Of a DNA stretch of 64,000 nucleotides, positions 62,447-64,000 are shown piece after piece (positions within the stretch are counted from its first letter, which is position 1; each line of letters opens with the position of its first letter). Source of the DNA: Fictibacillus arsenicus (GTDB lineage Bacteria > Bacillota > Bacilli > Bacillales > Fictibacillaceae); assembly GCF_001642935.1 (NCBI RefSeq), contig NZ_CP016761.1, positions 1,612,001-1,676,000 of the forward strand. The letters are read 5' to 3'. The notes under the pieces are model-generated. The model saw only the letters and a program-made list of their open reading frames with translations. It had not been told where the DNA came from and did no database searches. Position numbers and translations under genes: made by a program.

Positions 62447-62473
62447 CTTAAATTTTGTTGCACAAAATTTAAG
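62447..62473. repeat. Perfect 12-bp inverted repeat upstream of the GT4 gene
   Basis: CTTAAATTTTGT-TGC-ACAAAATTTAAG: a perfect dyad with a 3-nt loop and no T-tract, so it is more operator-like than terminator-like. It sits in a 350-bp gap (62354-62701) with no other recognised feature. Confidence 0.6.
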
Positions 62474-62701
62474 GTATTGTGGGTAAATTAACATGGGTTC
62501 CCCGAAAATACTCTGCACGTTAGTTTATTCAGAGGATTAACCTATCCGACGTACCAGTCTCTCCCTTATTTAATAAACGCAATAAAAATTACTAAAACAC
62601 TTGGTTACTTGAATGAAAAAAATTGAACTCATAAACGGTATCCTTTTATCGATACCAACAAGAGGATGTTAAACAAAGTTAAAAGATTTGGAGAGATTTT
62701 C

Positions 62702-63760
62702 GTGAAAGATAAGAAGATTAAATTTACCTTCCCTATTTTATCCCTAAATAAGGGTGGAGCACAACGAATGCTTGTGGATATTACTAATTACCTTGTGGAT
62801 AGAGGTCATGATGTAACGATTATTATGTTGAAAAACAGTATCAATGAATATAATGTACGAGCTAGAATCATCCATGGAAAAAGTGCAGAAAGACTATCAG
62901 CAAGCGATTATCCAAAGAGTGATATTATTGTTTCTAATTTCTTTACAACAGTTGAATCAGCTCATCAAGCCAGTCTAAATGGAAAAGGACTTCATATCCG
63001 TTTTAGTTTATGTTATGAACCTATATTCTTGCCTGATCAAAACCTTTCTTTTCATTCCTACTACAAGGCACCTTATCTTGTTATATTATCTAAATATCAA
63101 CAAAAGTTAATCTCATTATTAACCGGATTAACCGGGCAAATTATTCCTATATATGTAAATCCGAATTTCAAGAATTTAAAAGTACGCCATCACAACCCTA
63201 CCCTCCAAATCTCTGCGATTGTCAGAATGCCTGAAGGTGGATGGACATGGCATAGAGACCAGGATTATTTACTTCAACAATTAAACCTCGTTAAGAACCG
63301 ATATCCTAACCTTCAATTTAATCTTATATGTCCACCTAATGAGTTCGCCAAATCTCAAATACTCCAAAATATAAAAAATGCAAAATCCTTTCGTTTTTTT
63401 ACTCCAGCAAATGATCAGGAATTGTGTCAGCTTTATAGTCAATCTGATATATTTGTCACTTCATCTATTTATGAGGCTGCTCCCCTGCCAGGTTTAGAAG
63501 CAATGAGATGCGGGGCTGCCCTTGCAACTGTTTATGCTGGGGGAAACACTGAATACTGTAACCATGAAAGTAATTGTTTAATGTCTTATCGACATCAAAA
63601 CAGGTTGGCTTCAGATATTATGCGGCTTATTGACAATCCAGCTTTAAGAATTAAATTAGCTTCACAAGGAGAACTGGACTCACAGCAATGGACATTACAA
63701 CGAACTGCTTCTGCATTTGAACAAATTTGTAAGGCAGCTATTTGTGATATAAGCATATAA
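62702..63760 (+). CDS. Family 4 glycosyltransferase
   Basis: The 352-residue GT-B enzyme has PILSLNKGGAQRMLVDITNY (acceptor-domain GGA loop). The donor domain starts LQISAIVRMPEGGW and the EX7E-type segment is SIYEAAPLPGLEAMRCGAAL. A GTG start at 62702 is preferred because GGAGAG lies six bases before; an in-frame ATG at 62666 would add 12 residues but its AGAGG touches the codon. It probably extends the same glycan as the GT2 upstream. Confidence 0.88.
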   Translation: MKDKKIKFTFPILSLNKGGAQRMLVDITNYLVDRGHDVTIIMLKNSINEYNVRARIIHGKSAERLSASDYPKSDIIVSNFFTTVESAHQASLNGKGLHIRFSLCYEPIFLPDQNLSFHSYYKAPYLVILSKYQQKLISLLTGLTGQIIPIYVNPNFKNLKVRHHNPTLQISAIVRMPEGGWTWHRDQDYLLQQLNLVKNRYPNLQFNLICPPNEFAKSQILQNIKNAKSFRFFTPANDQELCQLYSQSDIFVTSSIYEAAPLPGLEAMRCGAALATVYAGGNTEYCNHESNCLMSYRHQNRLASDIMRLIDNPALRIKLASQGELDSQQWTLQRTASAFEQICKAAICDISI

Positions 63761-63957
63761 AGGATTAAATTATTTTATTAAAATTACCGCTGTGGACTTA
63801 GACCATATTCCAATTTGTAAGAATAGATTAATTTTTTATTATTAGCAGAAAAGTAATTTTGTAATTTGCTGAAAAAAACTTTATTTAAGATTATATATGC
63901 ATGCTTTATTATAAGGTCGATGCATTTAGGAGGGTTTAATCCTTTTTAGGAGATAGA

Positions 63958-64000
63958 ATGAATATATTATTTGTCTTTTATATACCTAGTGGCGGAGTTG
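63958..64000 (+). CDS. Family 4 glycosyltransferase, 3' cut by window edge
   Basis: ATG behind TTTTTAGGAGATAGA opens MNILFVFYIPSGGV, nearly identical to the start of the GT4 protein at 46659 (MRILFVFYVPSGGV). Only 14 codons are visible, so it is called by this match. It shows that the glycan locus continues past the window. Confidence 0.7.
   Translation, partial: MNILFVFYIPSGGV

Overview
The window is chromosomal DNA from a low-GC, endospore-forming Bacillaceae. Gene order from about 1 to 35.3 kb follows the comZ-fabHA-fabF-yjbA-trpS-opp-spx-yjbE-mecA-coiA-pepF-spxH-yjbI..yjbQ-fabI block of Bacillus subtilis closely. The yjcF-yjcG-yjcH block at 56.9-58.7 kb is also in the B. subtilis order. 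Genus cannot be fixed from sequence alone; a Bacillus or Fictibacillus relative fits.

Housekeeping part (1-35.3 kb): a partial epimerase; comZ; the type II fatty-acid genes fabH-fabF behind a FapR-type operator; yjbA; trpS with a T-box leader; the oppABCDF oligopeptide importer; degV; an HD-domain gene; a UbiD-family decarboxylase; then the Spx control neighbourhood (spx, its adaptor spxH, mecA, coiA, pepF), a truncated globin, a transglycosylase, a CYTH protein, the small (p)ppGpp synthetase yjbM, NAD kinase, an RluD-family synthase, prpE, a SEDS protein, the antiporter yjbQ and fabI behind a second FapR-type box.

Spore-surface part (35.3-56 kb and 59.9-64 kb): B. subtilis has cotO-cotZYXWV at this position. 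Here one CotY/CotZ-like gene is followed by a large glycan locus. It holds at least seven glycosyltransferases, a three-enzyme route to an N-acetylated 6-deoxy-L-hexosamine (2-epimerase, dehydratase, RmlD-like reductase), two further sugar-nucleotide SDRs, ATP sulfurylase plus APS kinase, a beta-propeller-like protein, several low-complexity or cysteine-rich small proteins and, past a tRNA-Val, a PAPS-dependent sulfotransferase beside an ExsC-like small protein. No PAPS or sulfite reductase is present, so the simplest reading is that PAPS made here feeds sulfation of a spore-surface glycan or glycoprotein. Several of these genes carry AC-16/17-CATAnnnTA elements that match the mother-cell sigma-K consensus. 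This is the candidate undescribed system in the window.

Mobile and repeated DNA: a class C type group II intron sits directly behind the cysC terminator, and its reverse transcriptase is broken by two compensating frameshifts. There are two copies of a roughly 220-bp interspersed repeat with short terminal inverted repeats, two unrelated short-period intergenic arrays (21 bp after trpS, 20 bp before the tRNA), and a decayed partial copy of the tRNA-Val 3' half at the edge of the second glycan block.
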